Part shown: piece after piece, positions 16,314 through 25,944 of the stretch
Layout of the letters: each line of letters opens with the position of its first letter
How positions within the stretch are numbered: position 1 is the stretch's first letter
NCBI RefSeq assembly: GCF_900105215.1
Contig: NZ_FOIP01000001.1
Location: 3,164,501-3,228,500, forward strand
Source: Lacrimispora sphenoides
GTDB taxonomy: Bacteria; Bacillota; Clostridia; Lachnospirales; Lachnospiraceae
Length of the DNA stretch: 64,000 bases
Direction: 5' to 3'
The notes under the pieces: model-generated
The model's input: only the letters and a program-made list of their open reading frames with translations
Database searches by the model: none
Told to the model about the DNA's origin: nothing
Translations under genes and position numbers: made by a program

Positions 16314-17039
16314 TTAGAATGGGTTTGATAAGTTTTTGTCAATGAGAAGTAATTCTGCTATTTTCAGTTGGAAATCATCATCGATGTCAATGGAATCAAA
16401 GGCATTCATCAAATAGGGCAGGGTTTTGCCCTCATAAAAGCTTTTATGCTTCATAAAATAACTGGTCAGAGCCAGGTAAATAGCCCCGTTAATTCTGTAT
16501 TCCGGCGGCACATCCTGCCTTCTGACCTGTTTTTTATCCGAAAATAAGGCCTTCACCCTTCCTTCCTCCGTAAGCTCTACAGTTAAATAGGAGTGGGAGT
16601 CTGACTTGCAGATACTGACGACAGAATCGGCATCATTCTCTAGGAGGATATCAGCGCTTTTCATTATATGTATTTCGTTTCTTAAAGGAGAGGTGGGCTG
16701 TAAAAGCATAAAGCAGTCAAACGCTTTTCCAAGCTGCCTCAGCCCATTGATGACATGCAGTATGACATCGTTGGAGGAAGCCTGATCCGCAGCCAGTTCC
16801 TTTGGGCGCAGAAAGGGCACGCTGGCCCCGAACCGCTCTGCGATTTCCGCATATTTTACAGAGTCTGTAGATACCACGATATCATCGAATATTCCGGAAC
16901 GTTTACAGGCTTCCACCGTATATGCCATGAGGGGCTTGTGGTTGATTTCCCGGATGTTTTTATCGATGATTCCTTTTGAGCCGCTCCTGGCAGGTATGAT
17001 TGCCAAAAAAGTCTTATTTCTATACATTACAGCCTCCAT
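16314..17039 (-). CDS. legF: CMP-N,N'-diacetyllegionaminic acid synthase (LegF/NeuA-type cytidylyltransferase)
   Basis: 241 aa. N-terminal nucleotide-binding motif FLAIIPARSGSKGI, then FDDIVVSTDS and LLQPTSPLRN, all typical of CMP-nonulosonate synthases. It activates the nine-carbon sugar with CTP for glycosyl transfer. Last gene of the minus-strand operon, overlapping legG by 13 bp. Choice of legionaminate over sialate rests on the company of LegB/LegC/PtmE. Confidence 0.88.
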   Translation of the reverse strand: MEAVMYRNKTFLAIIPARSGSKGIIDKNIREINHKPLMAYTVEACKRSGIFDDIVVSTDSVKYAEIAERFGASVPFLRPKELAADQASSNDVILHVINGLRQLGKAFDCFMLLQPTSPLRNEIHIMKSADILLENDADSVVSICKSDSHSYLTVELTEEGRVKALFSDKKQVRRQDVPPEYRINGAIYLALTSYFMKHKSFYEGKTLPYLMNAFDSIDIDDDFQLKIAELLLIDKNLSNPF

Positions 17040-18190
17040 TCCAAATCAAAAAAATGTTTTTCCAGATGAATTCCCTTTTTAAAGGTCTGCTTAATGGTCG
17101 AGACGATCTGACTGCTGGTGTCCTGGCCTTCGTAAGGGTTTGGTGCTTCTTCTTTGTACCGGTCAAAGGCCAGGGCTTTCCGGACTGCAGCCACGATTTC
17201 GTTTACAGAAGAGCCGCAGCTTATGACAGAGGCAGGTGCTATCCTTCCAGCCTGCCTGTTTCCGATATTCACGGAGGGTACCTTTAAAAAAGGCGCTTCC
17301 AGGATTCCGCTGGAAGAATTTCCGATCACAGCCTGGCAGCAGTTCATCAGGCTTAAGTAATGCTTGCTGCCAAGGGAAGGAAACACTGCCGACGTGTCAG
17401 GATTCCTGCTTGCGTAAGCATCGATTAATTCGTTGATCCGGTTCCCGCCGGTGTCGGAATTGCTTTTTGTAAAGACAACAAATAAGTCCGGAAAATGCAA
17501 AAGCGCATCTTCCAGGGGTTTAAATTGTGCCGAAGGGCTCTCCTGATCCAAAGTGGCAGGGTGAAAGGTGACAAGAGCAATGGGCGGGGCCAGTGAGATC
17601 CTTAACTTTTCCTCCAATTCCTGTCTGGTTAATAGCTTCATGGTCTTTATGTTCTCAATACCAAGAGCTCCGACCCAATAGACCCTGTCAGGAGCTTCCC
17701 CTAGTTGTATGACCCTTTTCCGGTATTCCATTGTGCTGGTGAAATGAAGATAGCTCATCTTACTGATGGCATGCCTCATGGAGTCGTCGTATGCACCCCT
17801 TGTTATTTCCCCGCCGTGTATATGGGCAATGGGAATGTTGCAGATGACGGCGGCGCTTGCTGCAGCAAAGATTTCATACCGGTCCCCAAGAAGCAGAACC
17901 ATATCCGGTTTTAACCGCTGGTAAGCTTCGGATAAGCTGATCATTTCCAGCCCCATGGATTTGCAAATTCCAAGGGAGGTGTCTGAGGCTAAGTTCATCT
18001 CTATTTTTTCATCGATCGTTATGCCGCAGTTTTCCATGTCCTCGCAGCCATGCCCGTATCTGGTATCCAGATGGCTTCCGGTGGCAATGATTTGCAGTTT
18101 GAAATCCGGGTCCTGTCTGACACGGTCCAGCACCGGCTTTAATAAGCCGAATTCCGCCCGGTTTCCGGTCACTACGCATAATTTGATCAT
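17027..18190 (-). CDS. legG: Hydrolysing UDP-sugar 2-epimerase (LegG/NeuC)
   Basis: 387 aa. VVTGNRAEFGLLKPVL at the N-terminus, LLGDRYEIFAAASAA, HIHGGEITRGAYDDSMRHAISKMS and GNSSSGILEAP are family signatures. It releases the nucleotide and epimerises C2 to give the free 2,4-diacetamido-trideoxymannose used by LegI. Overlaps legI by 4 bp, indicating translational coupling. Confidence 0.9.
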   Translation of the reverse strand: MIKLCVVTGNRAEFGLLKPVLDRVRQDPDFKLQIIATGSHLDTRYGHGCEDMENCGITIDEKIEMNLASDTSLGICKSMGLEMISLSEAYQRLKPDMVLLLGDRYEIFAAASAAVICNIPIAHIHGGEITRGAYDDSMRHAISKMSYLHFTSTMEYRKRVIQLGEAPDRVYWVGALGIENIKTMKLLTRQELEEKLRISLAPPIALVTFHPATLDQESPSAQFKPLEDALLHFPDLFVVFTKSNSDTGGNRINELIDAYASRNPDTSAVFPSLGSKHYLSLMNCCQAVIGNSSSGILEAPFLKVPSVNIGNRQAGRIAPASVISCGSSVNEIVAAVRKALAFDRYKEEAPNPYEGQDTSSQIVSTIKQTFKKGIHLEKHFFDLEWRL

Positions 18191-19182
18191 TGGTCAATCC
18201 TTTCGTCTTTCCGATAATCTCTTTGAGCGGCTGTTCCCAACAGGCTGGGTATCTTCATGGGAGATACCCCATATGCGCAGCGTTTTGCGCACAGGTTTTG
18301 AAGGGTAAAGGCTTCTCCCTTTTTGATTTCCCTGGAAGCCACCAGGTATTTTCTCACATAATCCCTGTTCTTTTGTTCCGCCTGGGTAGGCATTTTGACC
18401 CCATCACCCAGGGCGGCTTCAATATGTCTGATACTGTCCACCATTTGTTGGAATTCATCCGGCTCCAGACTTGCCTTATGATCCGGTCCGGGCATGGTTT
18501 TATCCAGGGTCATATGCTTTTCAATGACACAGGCGCCAAGGGCTGCGGCAGCGATGGCAACTTCGATTCCCGGCGTATGGTCGGAATACCCCGCCCGCTT
18601 ATGGAACTTGTGCTTTAACGAATTCATGGCATTTAAATTCACATCCTCCATCAGAGTAGGATAGGAGCTGGAGCAGTGGAGCAGTATGATTTCCTGTCCG
18701 CCTTCCTCCAGGATTTCCAGGGCTTCCCCTACCTCATCCTCTGTGGACATTCCTGTGGACAGAATGACTGGCTTCTTTAATGAAGCTATTTTTTTCAGAT
18801 AGCCATAATTTGTAATCTCTCCGGAGGGAATCTTTATGAGATCAACCCCAAGCCGGTCAAGAAAAAGGAGGCTTTCCTCATCAAAAGGAGAGGACAGGAA
18901 CCGAATGCGCCGGAAGGAACAGTACTGAAACAGCTCTTCAAACTCCTGCCAGGATAGTTCCAGGTTTTTTAACATTTCGTATTGTGACATGGTCTGACCG
19001 GTATTTTCAATCTGGTAGACCGCTTTCCTCGCATCCGGAACCGCAAGATGCTCAGCCCGAAAGGTCTGGAATTTGATGGCGTCTGCTCCTATGACACTTG
19101 CGGCATCCACCAGTTGTTTGGCAATGCTTAAGTCGCCGTTATGGTTTACTCCTGCTTCGGCGATGATCATAACGTTACTCAT
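18187..19182 (-). CDS. legI: N,N'-diacetyllegionaminate synthase (LegI/NeuB family)
   Basis: 331 aa. Starts with VMIIAEAGVNHNGDLSIAKQLV, contains LIKIPSGEITNYGYLKKIA, VILSTGMST and GYSDHTPGIEVAIAAAALGA, and ends with the antifreeze-like SAF domain. Condenses phosphoenolpyruvate with the six-carbon precursor. Overlaps both neighbours by a few bases. Confidence 0.92.
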   Translation of the reverse strand: MSNVMIIAEAGVNHNGDLSIAKQLVDAASVIGADAIKFQTFRAEHLAVPDARKAVYQIENTGQTMSQYEMLKNLELSWQEFEELFQYCSFRRIRFLSSPFDEESLLFLDRLGVDLIKIPSGEITNYGYLKKIASLKKPVILSTGMSTEDEVGEALEILEEGGQEIILLHCSSSYPTLMEDVNLNAMNSLKHKFHKRAGYSDHTPGIEVAIAAAALGACVIEKHMTLDKTMPGPDHKASLEPDEFQQMVDSIRHIEAALGDGVKMPTQAEQKNRDYVRKYLVASREIKKGEAFTLQNLCAKRCAYGVSPMKIPSLLGTAAQRDYRKDERIDQ

Positions 19183-19822
19183 GGTAAGCTACCTCCTTTG
19201 CCGGACTTCCATAAGCCAGCTTATTTGATGATATATTTTTTAATACAAGACTCCCGGCGCCGATTATGGTGTCATTCCCTATGGTCACGCCTTGTATGAT
19301 GGTGGAATGGGCTCCAATATGGGAATTGGCCCTGACCAGGACATTTCCGCATAAGACGCTTCCGGGTGCGATATGGACAAAGTCTTCAATCCTGCAGCCA
19401 TGTTCGACGATTGCCCCCGTATTAATAATCGTTCCATTTCCTATGGTAACATTGCAATTAATAAGGACCCCCTTACCGATAAAGTTCCCTTCCCCGATTT
19501 TAAGAGTTTCTGAAAGGATGGAGCTTTTATCCAGGATATTGGGAAATTCATAACCTATTTTCTTGCACTGTTCGTATAGAGTCCGCCTTGGTCCCGGATT
19601 TCCAATGCTTCCTACGGAGATTACCGCATTCTTAATTCCCCGGTTAAACCAGCCGGCTAAATCCTCATCACTTCCTATGATCTTTATGCCCAGGACCTCT
19701 GTACCCGCTTTTTTGCTGCGGTCCAGAATGCCTGTGATCATATATTTTTCCAGTCCTCTGATGGTATCGATGATACTTTCCGCATGACCGCCTCCGCCGA
19801 TCAGGATCAGTTCCTCTTTCAT
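19175..19822 (-). CDS. NeuD-family sugar acetyltransferase (LegH-like)
   Basis: 215 aa. N-terminal Rossmann-like domain (LILIGGGGHAESIID) and a C-terminal left-handed beta-helix of hexapeptide repeats (IGKGVLINCNVTIGNGTIIN and following). In this pathway it would N-acetylate the 4-amino sugar made by LegC; NeuD homologues O-acetylate sialic acids, so O-acetylation is the alternative. Overlaps the nucleotidyltransferase gene by 4 bp. Confidence 0.85.
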   Translation of the reverse strand: MKEELILIGGGGHAESIIDTIRGLEKYMITGILDRSKKAGTEVLGIKIIGSDEDLAGWFNRGIKNAVISVGSIGNPGPRRTLYEQCKKIGYEFPNILDKSSILSETLKIGEGNFIGKGVLINCNVTIGNGTIINTGAIVEHGCRIEDFVHIAPGSVLCGNVLVRANSHIGAHSTIIQGVTIGNDTIIGAGSLVLKNISSNKLAYGSPAKEVAYHE

Positions 19823-20865
19823 AATTTCATTTTCTCGGCCATTTTTTTCATTTCGCTGAATTCTCCCATATCCAGCCAGGCGCTATCCATGACCGGATAG
19901 GCTCCTACCTGCTCCCCGTTTTTTAAACATTTGCGGATCAAATCTGTCATATCAAAATACTGATCCTGAGGGATGTATTTTAAGATTTCCTCCTCTAATA
20001 CATAAAGACCGGTACTCACTAACAGCTCATATCTGGGTTTTTCTTTTAAGGCATCAACGGAACCGTTTTCGCCTAAGGTAACCACCCCATAGGGAATCTC
20101 ATAGCTCTTCATGGCTGTGACAACTGTGATCTTGTTTTTATGGGTTTTGTGATAAATAAGAAGCTTGGTGTAATTGACATCAACTAAAATATCGCAGTTG
20201 CTTACAAGAAAACTTCCCTTTATATTCTTTTTGACCAGGTTTAAGGACCCGGCTGTTCCTAAGGGATAATCCTCTTCGATTAGGTGGAGATGATAACGAT
20301 GGTCATCGTTAAAATAGGCTTTTATAAGCTCTTTTTTATAGTTTATGGTAAGATAGAATTCATAAAACCCATATTCCATCATCTGATTCATAATCCGTTC
20401 TACAATGGGGGTATCGCCGATTGGAATCAGAGGCTTTGGAATGATCTTTGTATAAGGATATAGCCGGGAACCCCTGCCTCCAGCCATGATGACTACCGGT
20501 GTCTGAGTTTTCTTTTGGCGGCCCGGATTATGATCGTTTAGCTCATTCCAAAACAGGATATCGGTGACCTCATTGTTATCATTTACCAAGGGCAGCCCTT
20601 CGATTTGTTTTTCTTTCATGATCTCCAGCGCCAGATGGCTTTTCTCTTTTTTTATAACAACAGGGGCAGTATTCATGATCAGGCGTACCGGCATGGAAAT
20701 ATCCTTATTCTTTAATATCCACCGCCTGATATCCCCGTCTGTGAGAACACCGGCCAGCTTATTATTTTCTTCAACAACAAGGATTTTTCTTGCTGTCTGG
20801 TCCAATTGTCTGATTGCCTCCCGAATAGAAACATCCGGAGCAATAATAAATTTACGAACTTCCAT
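19819..20865 (-). CDS. ptmE: CBS-domain nucleotidyltransferase (PtmE-like, glucosamine-1-P guanylyltransferase candidate)
   Basis: 348 aa. Residues ~1-115 form a CBS pair (ILVVEENNKLAGVLTDGDIRRW and EGLPLVNDNNEVTDI). The remainder is a nucleotidyltransferase domain with VVIMAGGRGSRLYPYTKIIPKPL. The same fusion in Campylobacter jejuni PtmE makes GDP-glucosamine for the GDP-linked legionaminate route, so this operon probably uses GDP-sugars. The substrate is inferred from that family knowledge. Confidence 0.8.
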   Translation of the reverse strand: MEVRKFIIAPDVSIREAIRQLDQTARKILVVEENNKLAGVLTDGDIRRWILKNKDISMPVRLIMNTAPVVIKKEKSHLALEIMKEKQIEGLPLVNDNNEVTDILFWNELNDHNPGRQKKTQTPVVIMAGGRGSRLYPYTKIIPKPLIPIGDTPIVERIMNQMMEYGFYEFYLTINYKKELIKAYFNDDHRYHLHLIEEDYPLGTAGSLNLVKKNIKGSFLVSNCDILVDVNYTKLLIYHKTHKNKITVVTAMKSYEIPYGVVTLGENGSVDALKEKPRYELLVSTGLYVLEEEILKYIPQDQYFDMTDLIRKCLKNGEQVGAYPVMDSAWLDMGEFSEMKKMAEKMKL

Positions 20866-20886
20866 GCCTATCCCTCTTTCAGACTG

Positions 20887-22035
20887 CTATATATAGCTCA
20901 ATGCTTGAATAACATAATCCATATCCTTTTTTAAAAGACTGGTGCTGCAGGGAATATTGATGACCCGGTTCCAGTAAAACGGAGCCTTTTCGATATAATA
21001 CGCCTGACAGTTTTCATACATCTTCTGGGTATGGGCGAGCTGCCAGATAGGCCTTGTTTCAATATCCTTTTCCTTTAGCTGCTTTATGACTGCATTCCGG
21101 TCCAATCCATCGTTTTTTATGAACAGGGAATAGAACCACCGGTTGTTTCTCGCCTTCTGGTTAAACTTAAGCAGCTCAAAGTTTTCCATTGATGTTATGG
21201 CATTATCGTAGTACTCATAATTGTTTTCCTTGATCCGGATAAAGTCCTCCAGGCATTCCAGCTGGCCGACTCCAAGGGCTGCCTGTAAGTTGGTCATGCG
21301 GTAGTTATAGCCCACTTCATTGTGAGTATAATGGAAGGGATCATCTTTTGCCTGGGCAGCAAGATACTTAGCTTTTTCCAGGGCCCTGCCATCCTTTGCG
21401 GTCAGCAGCCCTCCTCCTCCTGTGGTGATGATCTTATTGCCGTTAAAAGAATAGGTTCCGAAATCGCCTATGGTTCCTGCAAATTGTCCATGGTACGTTC
21501 CCTGATTGTAACAGGTCCCCAATGCTTCCGCAGCATCTTCGATCAGCATAAGCCCATATTGTCCGGTCAATGCTTTCAGCCGTTCCATATCCGCCATGTT
21601 TCCAAAAACATGGACAACGACGACCGCCGTGATGATCCGGTTTGTACTCTTATTGATCAGCCCTGAAGAGGTTATGACGCATTCCTTTTTCAAAAAATCC
21701 TCAAGCTTGTCACAATCTATATTCAGAGAATCATCACAATCCATAAAAATAGGGACAGCACCTATGTAGGCAGCTGGATTGGCTGAGGCAATAAAGGTAA
21801 GGGTTGGGACGATCACTTCCTGTCCCGGTTTCACACCGGATAAGAGCATGGCTAAATGGATCGCGGCAGTTCCGCTTTGAACGGCCGCCGCGCCGGAGAC
21901 ATTTAAATAAGAAGCCATGCCCTGTTCCAATTTTGCCACATAGCTGCCTGCTGTTGATATCCAGCCGCTGTCAAGGGCATCTAATATATATTTTTTTTCG
22001 TTCCCCGTTAGATTGGGAACCGATAAAGGTATCAT
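20887..22035 (-). CDS. legC: LegC-type sugar aminotransferase (DegT/DnrJ/EryC1 family)
   Basis: 382 aa. IPLSVPNLTGNEKKYILDALDSGW start, AVQSGTAAIHLAMLL, EDAAEALG, and PLP lysine in TYSFNGNKIITTGGGG. Transfers an amino group to C4 of the 4-keto sugar produced by LegB. 21 bp separate it from the next gene. Confidence 0.9.
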   Translation of the reverse strand: MIPLSVPNLTGNEKKYILDALDSGWISTAGSYVAKLEQGMASYLNVSGAAAVQSGTAAIHLAMLLSGVKPGQEVIVPTLTFIASANPAAYIGAVPIFMDCDDSLNIDCDKLEDFLKKECVITSSGLINKSTNRIITAVVVVHVFGNMADMERLKALTGQYGLMLIEDAAEALGTCYNQGTYHGQFAGTIGDFGTYSFNGNKIITTGGGGLLTAKDGRALEKAKYLAAQAKDDPFHYTHNEVGYNYRMTNLQAALGVGQLECLEDFIRIKENNYEYYDNAITSMENFELLKFNQKARNNRWFYSLFIKNDGLDRNAVIKQLKEKDIETRPIWQLAHTQKMYENCQAYYIEKAPFYWNRVINIPCSTSLLKKDMDYVIQALSYI

Positions 22036-22062
22036 ATTTGTTCCTCCGCTCCTGATCTGATT

Positions 22063-23043
22063 CTAAAGGTTATAGATGCCGGTCTTATACTTATCCTGGT
22101 TTTTCTCCAACCAGTCAATGGTTTTTTTTAGGCCAAGGGAAAGAGAGTATTCCTGGTTCCAGTCTGTAAGCTCTTTTAACTTTTTATTTGATCCAAGAAG
22201 CCTGTTTACCTCGCTTTTTTCAGGGCGCATCCGTTCTGGTTCGCAGACGATCCTGGCCTGGGGATTGATCTGGCGGATCAGCTCCGAAGCAAGTTCGCCG
22301 ATGGAGATTTCCGTTTGGCTTGCAATGTTGATTTCTTCGCCAATGGTTTTTTCGGATTTTTCTATTTCAATAAAACCGTTTACAGTATCTTTTACATAAT
22401 TAAAATCCCTGGTGGGAGTCAGACTGCCAAGGCATATCTCTTTGGTCCCAGTCAGCAGCTGGCTGATGATGGACGGTATTACAGCCCTTGCAGACTGCCT
22501 GGGGCCATAAGTGTTAAAAGGCCTGACAATGGATACCGGAAGAGAAAAGCTTCTGTAAAAGGATTCTGCCAGACGGTCGGCTCCGATTTTTGTAGCGGAA
22601 TAGGGCGATTGTCCCTGAAAGGGATGGGATTCGTCAATCGGAACATATTTGGCGCTGCCATAAACCTCAGAAGTAGAGGTGATGAGTACCTTATCCGTAC
22701 CAAGGCTTCTTGCGGCCTGAAGAACATTTAACGTTCCCTTTATATTGGTATCCACATAGGAATTAGGAGAGTGATAGCTAAAGGGGATGGCGATTAAAGC
22801 GGCCAGATGAAAGACCGATTCTATCCCTGTCATGGCGTTCCTTACGCCGTTTGGATCCCGGATATCCCCAGGGTGTATCTCAATTTCCTTCTTTATTTCA
22901 TCAGGAAGAGAATCCAGCCAGCCCCAGCTATTAAAGGAATTATAAAAGATAAACGCTCTTACATCGTATCCCCGTTCAATAAGTGTTTCTGTTAAATGAC
23001 TGCCTATAAATCCATCCGCTCCAGTAACCAGAACCTTTTTCAT
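22063..23043 (-). CDS. legB: LegB-type NAD-dependent sugar 4,6-dehydratase
   Basis: 326 aa extended SDR. Nucleotide-binding VTGADGFIGSHLTE, catalytic TSTSEVYG and YSATK, then RPFNTYGPRQSARAVIP. Oxidises and dehydrates the nucleotide-linked GlcNAc to the 4-keto-6-deoxy form, the first committed legionaminate step. Preceded by the group of small beta-sandwich proteins in the same operon. Confidence 0.9.
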   Translation of the reverse strand: MKKVLVTGADGFIGSHLTETLIERGYDVRAFIFYNSFNSWGWLDSLPDEIKKEIEIHPGDIRDPNGVRNAMTGIESVFHLAALIAIPFSYHSPNSYVDTNIKGTLNVLQAARSLGTDKVLITSTSEVYGSAKYVPIDESHPFQGQSPYSATKIGADRLAESFYRSFSLPVSIVRPFNTYGPRQSARAVIPSIISQLLTGTKEICLGSLTPTRDFNYVKDTVNGFIEIEKSEKTIGEEINIASQTEISIGELASELIRQINPQARIVCEPERMRPEKSEVNRLLGSNKKLKELTDWNQEYSLSLGLKKTIDWLEKNQDKYKTGIYNL

Positions 23044-23053
23044 GTTTCCTCCC

Positions 23054-23317
23054 TTACCTGTGATGATTATCGAAAACCTTTATTTTATAACTGCTCATTT
23101 TATCTGAAATAGAAAAGCAGAATTCTCCCTGATCGTTGGTCAGACCATGCTCAAGATAGGTTCCTTCATATTTTTGTTCCTGTACTTCTTCGTTGTATAC
23201 GGGGACAAGCTTTTCTAAGATAACAATGGCACCTTTAACCGGACAGGAATCTTTATAACGGACCCTCCCTTTTATTAATATACCTTCCATATGATATTCA
23301 TGATTAATCTGTTCCAT
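23054..23317 (-). CDS. Small carboxypeptidase-regulatory-like (beta-sandwich) protein 1
   Basis: 87 aa. GILIKGRVRYKDSCPVKGAIVILEKL, later EHGLTNDQGEFCFSI, is the pattern of a CarboxypepD_reg/CnaB-like fold: a small acceptor strand, a pro-gly turn, then a Gly-Glu-Phe strand. No signal peptide. It lacks the N-terminal half seen in its neighbours. Function unknown. Confidence 0.65.
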   Translation of the reverse strand: MEQINHEYHMEGILIKGRVRYKDSCPVKGAIVILEKLVPVYNEEVQEQKYEGTYLEHGLTNDQGEFCFSISDKMSSYKIKVFDNHHR

Positions 23318-23330
23318 AATGCAACCCCGC

Positions 23331-23630
23331 CTAAGTGTTTAAAAGTGGTTCGAAAATATCCAGCTGGTAACATGCAAATTTGTCTTTTTCCACGGCTATG
23401 GCAAACTCTCCGGACTCATTGGTGATCACATAGCCTTTGCTCACCCTCTGGTCATCCCCGGTAATTTTGCTGACCCGGACGACCGCGCCTTCTAAGGCCT
23501 CATGGCGTGAATTATAAATAGTGCCTGTTAACAAAACCTTATCTGATTTTTCAATGGTAATGGTTGTTTTTAAAATGTCACGTTTCTTAAAATGCTTTGG
23601 TGACAAGATGATCTCTGTATAACCGCTCAA
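23331..23630 (-). CDS. Small carboxypeptidase-regulatory-like (beta-sandwich) protein 2
   Basis: 99 aa from a TTG start chosen because AAAGGAGG lies 7 bases upstream; an in-frame ATG 21 bases earlier would cover that site. LLTGTIYNSRHEALEGAVVRVSKI and KGYVITNESGEFAIAV show the same fold as neighbours. Similar in layout to the 23651 and 25945 genes, so this is a tandem family. No secretion signal. Confidence 0.65.
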   Translation of the reverse strand: MSGYTEIILSPKHFKKRDILKTTITIEKSDKVLLTGTIYNSRHEALEGAVVRVSKITGDDQRVSKGYVITNESGEFAIAVEKDKFACYQLDIFEPLLNT

Positions 23631-23650
23631 TGGGCTTCCTCCTTTCTGCA

Positions 23651-23953
23651 TCAGAGAAGGGGAGCATAGACCGCTAATTCATACTTCATATTGGTCTTTG
23701 CTTTCATAGAGAATAAATAATATCCATTCTCATCCGTCAAGGTATAACCCAGCAGGCTACTGGTGTTATCCCTGCAGTCGATCTGGGTGATCCGGACCGC
23801 AGCTCCTGCACAAGGCTTCTGGTTCTCACTGTATACGGTCCCATTGATGATCTGGAATTTCTGTTTTTCTAAGTGGATGTCAAAATGATATTCCGGATGG
23901 GATTGGAGTTTAGCTCCGTTTATTCTTAAAGAAGACTTTTTGAAGCAGTTCAT
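23651..23953 (-). CDS. Small carboxypeptidase-regulatory-like (beta-sandwich) protein 3
   Basis: 100 aa. INGTVYSENQKPCAGAAVRITQI and LGYTLTDENGYYLFSM match the family, ending KYELAVYAPLL, a C-terminus shared with the 25945 gene (KLIAYSPV). The ribosome site (GGGAGG) is 13 bases from the ATG, rather far. Overlaps the upstream ORF by 44 bp. Confidence 0.65.
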   Translation of the reverse strand: MNCFKKSSLRINGAKLQSHPEYHFDIHLEKQKFQIINGTVYSENQKPCAGAAVRITQIDCRDNTSSLLGYTLTDENGYYLFSMKAKTNMKYELAVYAPLL

Positions 23954-24158
23954 ATAAACTCTTATGCCTCCCTTCGCTTTCCGGGGGTTCCGTAATGCTG
24001 CGGGTATATACGGTTACATTTAATTCCTGCCTATCCTTCGTATCCTCAGCATTAATAATGTTTCCCGCCTGTTCCTTCCCATTGACGATCATCTTATTTA
24101 CTTCCACCTCTTTGTATTTTATATCATTGATTTCTTTACTTCTGCCTTCCATTTCCAT
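23910..24158 (-). CDS. Small hypothetical protein
   Basis: 82 aa, charged, no recognised domain. It sits between the Maf-like gene and the beta-sandwich genes, preceded by AAAGGGGATAAGG. The C-terminal KSLYELLQKVFFKNKRS could be a helix. The long overlap with the next gene is unusual, so either this stop or the next start may be misplaced. Confidence 0.5.
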   Translation of the reverse strand: MEMEGRSKEINDIKYKEVEVNKMIVNGKEQAGNIINAEDTKDRQELNVTVYTRSITEPPESEGRHKSLYELLQKVFFKNKRS

Positions 24159-24178
24159 AGCCTTATCCCCTTTTTTTA

Positions 24179-25909
24179 TTAAACTATATGCGGTTCATAG
24201 AATTCTGTTACCGTTTCCAAAATGGTTTCCTTTACTTCTTCAAGCATTTCTTTCATTTTTTCAAAATATATCTTAAAAGCTCTTGCCTGATGCTGCAGAT
24301 CAGAAGTCAGCTTCTCATAATCCATAGCAGACATGTTAAACGTTCTTTCCTTCATTTCATAAACGAATTCGCTGAAATATCCTCCTAAATATCCGGTGTC
24401 AGCTGCATTTTCAAAATCACTTACAATTTTTAGAATATATAAGATCCGCTGCAGGTCAATATCCGTTTCTTCCATATTGAGCAGACATTTTGTTTGGTTT
24501 TCAGAGCATATGATTTCACATAACTCCAGGCCCTGGCTTGCCTTTATCCGGTATTCTTCGATGAAGCAAAGAAGGGAGTCTAAGGTCTTCCTGCTGTCTA
24601 TCTGGATCTCCTGGTTTGGGAGGCAATTCTTTTTTGGCCTTCCGGAAATTTCTTCCTTAAATACTTCCGAAAGCTCCTTATGGGGTGCGCCTTTTATATC
24701 CGATCCATAAGAACAATTGATAAACCGTATTCGTTTCTGGTCTTTATAAATAGCAATATAATGTTCCAGCCTTCTCCTGTAATGATCCAGGGTGACGGTC
24801 GTCCCGACCGGATTGCCGTATACATCCTTTACAATGGTTGTGGCCCCATAGAGAAGGCTCTTATCATAATCAAAGACTGCGCTGTCTGCATGATGTTTGT
24901 TATAAGTATAAGCGAGATCCTGGCCTAAAAATATGATGGGAGAGCAGCCCATCATGTTTGCAATATCAATACAGGCGTGGGCGACCGAACCTCCGCAGTA
25001 CACACCCTGATATTGTTCAAAGCCCTTCACTGTTTGAGAAAGCAGGAGCGAAATAAAGACTTTATCTCCCTTATAATTTCCAACCAGATATCGGTTGCTG
25101 TATTCATAAAAAGCAAGGGGAACTTCTAAGTTCAGGCAGTTCTTCATCATATCAAAGTTTGCATCAACCGGATCTACGGATACGATCATATCCGGAAGGA
25201 TCCCATTTTTCGTTAAAGCCTCAGCAGTCCTGCTCCCGGTAATGATAAAATACTGGTCTAACTGATCCTTATGATTGAGCATATCCCTGATGTTTGAATC
25301 AAGGGAAGGACCTCCGGATACCACAAGTGCGGGAACATTGAGATTGGTGGACCGGTAGTGGTGAATGGGAGTGCTCTGATTTAAAACCTTCATATTTGCA
25401 GTCATGTTTTGGATGAAAATTTTCTTAAATCGTTTTGCAAGCTCCACCTGGGAAGCCGCGTTGATGATGGTCCAATCCAGATGTTCAATCAAACGGTCGT
25501 ATTCTTCCTTATAAACACTGGAATAGTTGCCGAATGCGTGAAAGTAAATATTATTGATATTTTTAAAATGAATGGTATTGTTAAAAATTTGTCTTACCTG
25601 ATTTTCCTCAAACGGAACAAGGCTTATATTGTCTGCTAATTTGGAATCGAATTTTTTGCAGATCGCAGGGTTTGGTTCAAAAATGATCACTCTGTTTTTG
25701 GCACACAGCAATTTTTTTAAATCTTGAAGGTATTCTCCCGTATCAATTCCGAATAAAAAGATCAGGGAATCAAATTTTAAATCCTCTAATGTATATAACA
25801 ATTGATTGATTTCTTTTCTGTAATCCAACTGGTCTGCCAGAAAAAAGAACTTCTTATTTTTCTTTATCCGATATACGTGATATCCATCGATTGTTTTATA
25901 TTTTTTCAT
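24179..25909 (-). CDS. Maf-type glycosyltransferase (DUF115, MptE-like)
   Basis: 576 aa, the length of motility-associated factor proteins. Core DUF115 motifs are VVSGGPSLDSNIRDM, ITGSRTAEALTKNGILPD, VSVDPVD and IFLGQDLAYTYNKHHAD. The N-terminal third (DSLIFLFGIDTGEYLQDLKK, then VIIFEPNPAICKKF) is also typical. Maf proteins transfer nonulosonic acids, mostly to flagellin Ser/Thr. Directly upstream of the legionaminate genes, it is the obvious transferase of that sugar; the acceptor is not encoded in view. Confidence 0.88.
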   Translation of the reverse strand: MKKYKTIDGYHVYRIKKNKKFFFLADQLDYRKEINQLLYTLEDLKFDSLIFLFGIDTGEYLQDLKKLLCAKNRVIIFEPNPAICKKFDSKLADNISLVPFEENQVRQIFNNTIHFKNINNIYFHAFGNYSSVYKEEYDRLIEHLDWTIINAASQVELAKRFKKIFIQNMTANMKVLNQSTPIHHYRSTNLNVPALVVSGGPSLDSNIRDMLNHKDQLDQYFIITGSRTAEALTKNGILPDMIVSVDPVDANFDMMKNCLNLEVPLAFYEYSNRYLVGNYKGDKVFISLLLSQTVKGFEQYQGVYCGGSVAHACIDIANMMGCSPIIFLGQDLAYTYNKHHADSAVFDYDKSLLYGATTIVKDVYGNPVGTTVTLDHYRRRLEHYIAIYKDQKRIRFINCSYGSDIKGAPHKELSEVFKEEISGRPKKNCLPNQEIQIDSRKTLDSLLCFIEEYRIKASQGLELCEIICSENQTKCLLNMEETDIDLQRILYILKIVSDFENAADTGYLGGYFSEFVYEMKERTFNMSAMDYEKLTSDLQHQARAFKIYFEKMKEMLEEVKETILETVTEFYEPHIV

Positions 25910-25944
25910 GATAATCTCCGTGTTGACTGGTTTTTTATTCCCGT